From NCBI GenBank assembly GCA_934230685.1, contig CAKQFF010000080.1, positions 1 through 8,387 on the forward strand: a DNA stretch of 8,387 bases. Direction: 5' to 3'. This stretch comes from an uncultured Prevotella sp. Lineage in GTDB: Bacteria; Bacteroidota; Bacteroidia; Bacteroidales; Bacteroidaceae. The notes beneath the pieces are model-generated. The model was not told the origin of the DNA and ran no database searches. It worked only from the letters and a program-made list of their open reading frames with translations. The translations under genes and the position numbers were made by a program. Shown piece by piece: positions 6,104 to 8,387 of the stretch (positions are counted from its first letter, which is position 1; every line of letters starts with the position of its first letter).

Positions 6104-6179
6104 AATTACACGAAATAAAATTAACGGCAATTACACGTGAACTTCTCGTATAATTGCCATTAATTTTTATCGTATAATT
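6104..6179. terminator. Nested hairpin between convergent genes, probable bidirectional terminator
   Basis: The inner stem pairs 6120-6137 with 6147-6164 (16 of 18 positions complementary) around a 9-nt loop. AATTACACG occurs at 6104-6112 and again at 6129-6137, and its inverted variant CGTATAATT at 6147-6155 and 6171-6179, so an outer, AT-rich stem can also form. T-rich sequence follows the inner stem on the plus strand (6161-6169) and A-rich sequence precedes it (6113-6120), giving a U tract on either transcript. It fills nearly all of the 92 bp between the symporter stop and the GH123 stop. Confidence 0.75.
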
Positions 6180-6191
6180 TATGTTGGAGTG

Positions 6192-7970
6192 CTATTCATT
6201 CAGCATTTTCTCCAGCTCTTCCACCATGCCCGCAGCCTTTGCTGCTTTGCTTGCCGGAGTCTTTTCAGGAGTAAACTGCTCTACAAGATTATTCAAGCGT
6301 TCGAGCTTGGCCTTCTGTCCGTTCTTGGTGTATTCGCGTCGCAGCTGAATAATCTTTTCATTGTCCTGCAGACCCTCGATGAGTCGTTCGAAGCGAATGC
6401 TTGAGCGTGGGCCCGGATATACGCAGTAGCAGTCGCCTGCAGCCCATGTGCGGAAACGGGAGTCGCGCAATGGGTCGCGTGTCCAGCTGTTGTACGACCA
6501 ACGCAGATATCCATCGTAGTCGCCACCCACAGCATGCAATGCCATCCATGTTGCCTCGGCAGGAGCCGAGAAGGTGAAGGTATTTGGGAATCCCTCAGTG
6601 CAGCATGTGTAATAGGTGCTAATCTTGCCTTCGGCACGGCGGCGAGCCATCACCTCTTCAGGGAACTTATAGCCGTAGGCTATGCAATAGTAGTAGAGGT
6701 CGCGCTCTATTTCATCGTGATAGATGCCGGCGAGTGAGATCTTAAATTCTGGGTCGGCATCCTTTATCACCTTTATGGCAGCCTGCATGGCATCCATCGG
6801 ACGCTCGTCCATAGCTATGCAAGTCTTCTCAAACCAACCCTTCTTGCGCAGATGGCGAGAGAAGTCCTTAAGGAAGTTGCCCCAATATTCGGTATAAGCC
6901 TTGTCACCTGGCTTGGCCTTTATGAACTGCATGCGGTTTGTAGCCTCGTCGTAGTAGTCGAAACTGAGGTTCCATGGAATCATGGTGTAGCATGAAATCA
7001 GTCGGTTGATGCCCACGTCGTTCATCATGAAGTCAACATACTTGTCGAACACGGCATAGTCGTAGCTCCATGTGCCGTCGATATGCTTTATGCGTGTCAC
7101 CATCGAGTCGAAGTGGTCCTCGGTCTGTCCGTTCCAAGGCTTGTGCATGATGCTTGTGGTTATGGCATACTGTCCAGCGTCGGCAAGCATCTTCATTATT
7201 GGGCGCATGGCATCGAAGTGCTCCTTGCTCCACAGGGGTACGTTATAATAGCGTGCAACGGAGTAGGGGTTCTGCCACAGGTCGAGGTTCATCGACCATT
7301 TCTGTGGCTCAGGCAATGTGCGGTTGGTTACCTGCAGTTTCACTTGCAGCGATTGTGCCTTCATACCCTTGCCCTTTATTGTCAGTTGTCCGGTGTATGT
7401 TCCAGGTTTTGCGTCTTGTGGCACCCATATATTCATCCATACAGGTTGTGTGGTGTTGCGCTTTACAGGCAGAGTTTTGTTGATGTCGAGCACGTCGGCA
7501 ACAACAGAAGAGTCGAAGTCGGCAGGATTGCGAAATCCACAGCCACCACCTTGTTCGTTCAGTTCGTCGGTCATCACGTAGCGCACAAAGTTGGTGCGCA
7601 CGGCAGATGCCGGGATAACCGCCTTGCCAGAGCGCAATTCAGTGGCAACAACCTCCACATCGTTCAATTCGCAGTTTGTCCAGAGCACAGCTTGCGCGTT
7701 TACACGTTCGCCACGCCATGCTTTGCCGCTCCATGTGGCTTGTTTCTTGATTTTAGGAATGTCGTTGCGGCGGTAGCGCACGTCGGTTGAAGCCCAACTG
7801 AACTGTGTGGGAGCAAAAATCTTGGCCCATGCGGCATCGGTGTCGTGTGGCTTGGTGTCGGTCAGTTCCTCATACTGTCCGAGGGGGAAGGGGTTTGCTT
7901 TTTGTGCGGTTTGTGCATTAGCAGCTAATGCAAGAGAGCACAAGAGGACAGAAAAATTGATTTTTTTCAT
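6192..7970 (-). CDS. Secreted GH123-type glycosidase (DUF4091), candidate beta-N-acetylgalactosaminidase
   Basis: This 592-residue protein resembles glycoside hydrolase family 123, whose characterised members release terminal beta-linked GalNAc from glycolipid-type glycans by a substrate-assisted mechanism. A signal peptide is clear: MKKINF, a hydrophobic core, then ANA before Gln20 as a likely signal peptidase I site. Cys11 is not in a good lipobox. Residues from about 30 to 220 look like the N-terminal beta-sandwich, including the typical NIWVPQDAKPGTYTG stretch. The rest is the catalytic barrel and a helical C-terminus. The Asp388-Glu389 pair in CIAMDERP corresponds to the family's catalytic Asp (orients the 2-acetamido group) and Glu (acid/base). 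Length is normal. Cellular site would be periplasm or cell surface. No SusC/SusD pair, regulator or other glycosidase is adjacent, so it is not in a visible polysaccharide utilisation locus. Family assignment is from motif memory. Confidence 0.8.
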   Translation of the reverse strand: MKKINFSVLLCSLALAANAQTAQKANPFPLGQYEELTDTKPHDTDAAWAKIFAPTQFSWASTDVRYRRNDIPKIKKQATWSGKAWRGERVNAQAVLWTNCELNDVEVVATELRSGKAVIPASAVRTNFVRYVMTDELNEQGGGCGFRNPADFDSSVVADVLDINKTLPVKRNTTQPVWMNIWVPQDAKPGTYTGQLTIKGKGMKAQSLQVKLQVTNRTLPEPQKWSMNLDLWQNPYSVARYYNVPLWSKEHFDAMRPIMKMLADAGQYAITTSIMHKPWNGQTEDHFDSMVTRIKHIDGTWSYDYAVFDKYVDFMMNDVGINRLISCYTMIPWNLSFDYYDEATNRMQFIKAKPGDKAYTEYWGNFLKDFSRHLRKKGWFEKTCIAMDERPMDAMQAAIKVIKDADPEFKISLAGIYHDEIERDLYYYCIAYGYKFPEEVMARRRAEGKISTYYTCCTEGFPNTFTFSAPAEATWMALHAVGGDYDGYLRWSYNSWTRDPLRDSRFRTWAAGDCYCVYPGPRSSIRFERLIEGLQDNEKIIQLRREYTKNGQKAKLERLNNLVEQFTPEKTPASKAAKAAGMVEELEKMLNE

Positions 7971-8024
7971 TATAAATTTGTTTTAGTAATAGTTCTTTTT
8001 TAGAGAGAGTCGCCTTTTCGACTA

Positions 8025-8032
8025 CAAAGTTA
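8025..8032 (-). promoter_or_regulatory. -7 promoter element of the GH123 gene
   Basis: On the minus strand the bases are TAACTTTG, an exact TAnnTTTG match. Transcription would start near 8018, leaving a leader of about 48 nt before the ATG at 7970. The -33 region shows no good TTTG. Confidence 0.6.
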
Positions 8033-8212
8033 GGCTTTTCTGATGAATTATCGGCATTAATGGGCTTTTAAAATTTTCAAGCAAAATGAATAAATACGTT
8101 AAGCCTATATTATATATATAATGTGTAGCTGTTTACGCAAACAATTTTCGGTTGATTCATATCAATTTGTAATAGAAATGACATGAAAATGCAAAGATTT
8201 CCTCTTGAAAGT

Positions 8213-8243
8213 TTTGGCAGTTCCGATAAAAAGCATACCTTTG
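8213..8243 (+). promoter_or_regulatory. Strong promoter, probably of an rRNA operon
   Basis: TTTG at 8213-8216, a 19-bp spacer and TACCTTTG at 8236-8243 match the Bacteroidota consensus perfectly at both elements. The motif is followed by CA, as is common. Transcription would start near 8250. The downstream sequence has the look of a Prevotella/Bacteroides rRNA leader. Confidence 0.75.
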
Positions 8244-8249
8244 CATCCG

Positions 8250-8387
8250 CTTTCGAGAAGCAACGATATCTCAAGCGAAACGAGATTGAAAAGTGTTCGA
8301 GAAAGTGAATAAAGAAAGAGTTCTTTGAAAAGATTTACATAAGACAGATAAAGTAGTACAAGAAGCGAGAATGATGAAAGACTCATT
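8250..8387 (+). ncRNA. Probable 16S rRNA operon leader (precursor RNA, partial)
   Basis: The 138 nt after the strong promoter contain no ORF on the plus strand and end in a segment (GTTCTTTGAAAAGATTTACAT, then AGTAGTACAAGAAGC) that I recognise as typical of sequence just upstream of 16S genes in Bacteroides/Prevotella. A boxA-like antitermination site lies at 8320-8330. Repeated TTCGAGAA (8252-8259 and 8296-8303) and a small ATCTC/GAGAT hairpin (8268-8272 with 8282-8286) may help fold or process the precursor. The mature 16S start is not inside the window; identification rests on memory of rrn leaders. Confidence 0.7.
8320..8330 (+). promoter_or_regulatory. boxA-like rRNA antitermination element
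   Basis: GTTCTTTGAAA resembles bacterial boxA (E. coli core CTCTTTA), where NusB-NusE bind nascent rRNA to prevent premature termination. Its position about 70 nt after the predicted transcription start, in a non-coding leader, fits that role. Confidence 0.55.

Larger units (their letters stand above)
7971..8249. other. Divergent AT-rich spacer between GH123 gene and rRNA leader
   Basis: No gene is seen. The left part is the roughly 48-nt leader and promoter of the GH123 gene (minus strand). The middle is very AT-rich and includes the 14-bp self-complementary stretch ATTATATATATAAT at 8109-8122. The right part, from about 8160, leads into the strong plus-strand promoter at 8213-8243; A/T-rich DNA upstream of an rRNA promoter could act as an UP-like element, but that is inference. 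Confidence 0.6.

Noticed and set aside
8162..8386. 74-codon minus-strand frame at the right edge
   Set aside because: Antisense to the strong promoter and rRNA leader; leucine/serine-rich translation without recognisable features.

Overview
The window looks like a chromosomal segment of a Bacteroidota bacterium, most likely Prevotellaceae (Prevotella/Segatella-like). Five of the six promoter-like sites listed match the TAnnTTTG -7 element of this phylum exactly just upstream of a gene or rRNA leader (the sixth faces the left edge). Starts lack Shine-Dalgarno sequences, coding regions are of moderate GC with AT-rich spacers, and the protein set (an OafA-like acyltransferase, a GH123-type secreted glycosidase) fits. 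Genus is an inference; no rRNA gene body is inside the window.

Layout. 1-351: spacer with a 9-bp inverted repeat at the left edge, a minus-strand promoter-like element and the promoter of the first gene. 352-1482 (+): membrane acyltransferase of the acyltransferase-3 family. 1509-2160 (-): intact HEPN/MNT (HepT-MntA) toxin-antitoxin pair, AT-rich and overlapping by 17 nt, with a near-ideal promoter. 2161-2380: divergent regulatory spacer with two palindromes. 2381-4549 (+): UvrD/Rep/PcrA superfamily 1 helicase. 4550-4935: gene-free spacer. 4936-6099 (+): DAACS-family sodium-coupled amino-acid/dicarboxylate symporter lacking the usual acidic-substrate arginine. 6100-6191: nested hairpin between convergent genes. 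6192-7970 (-): secreted GH123-type beta-N-acetylgalactosaminidase candidate. 7971-8387: divergent spacer ending in a strong promoter and what looks like a 16S rRNA operon leader with a boxA-like element; the 16S gene should begin just beyond the right edge.

The most unusual structure is at 4664-4882. It contains twenty 11-nt units, ten in one orientation and ten inverted, in exact 11-nt register across the whole array including the dyad centre at 4773. Every unit fits YYYYCGWT at its first eight positions. Read as plus-strand RNA, the array folds into one stem of about 109 positions: 79 Watson-Crick pairs plus 12 G-U pairs by hand count. Eleven is not a multiple of three and no ORF explains it. 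I know of no named element that matches it.

The genes do not form one pathway. The helicase, symporter and glycosidase look like ordinary chromosomal functions, and the HEPN/MNT pair looks like an inserted accessory module. The rRNA leader suggests the right-hand side adjoins an rrn operon.
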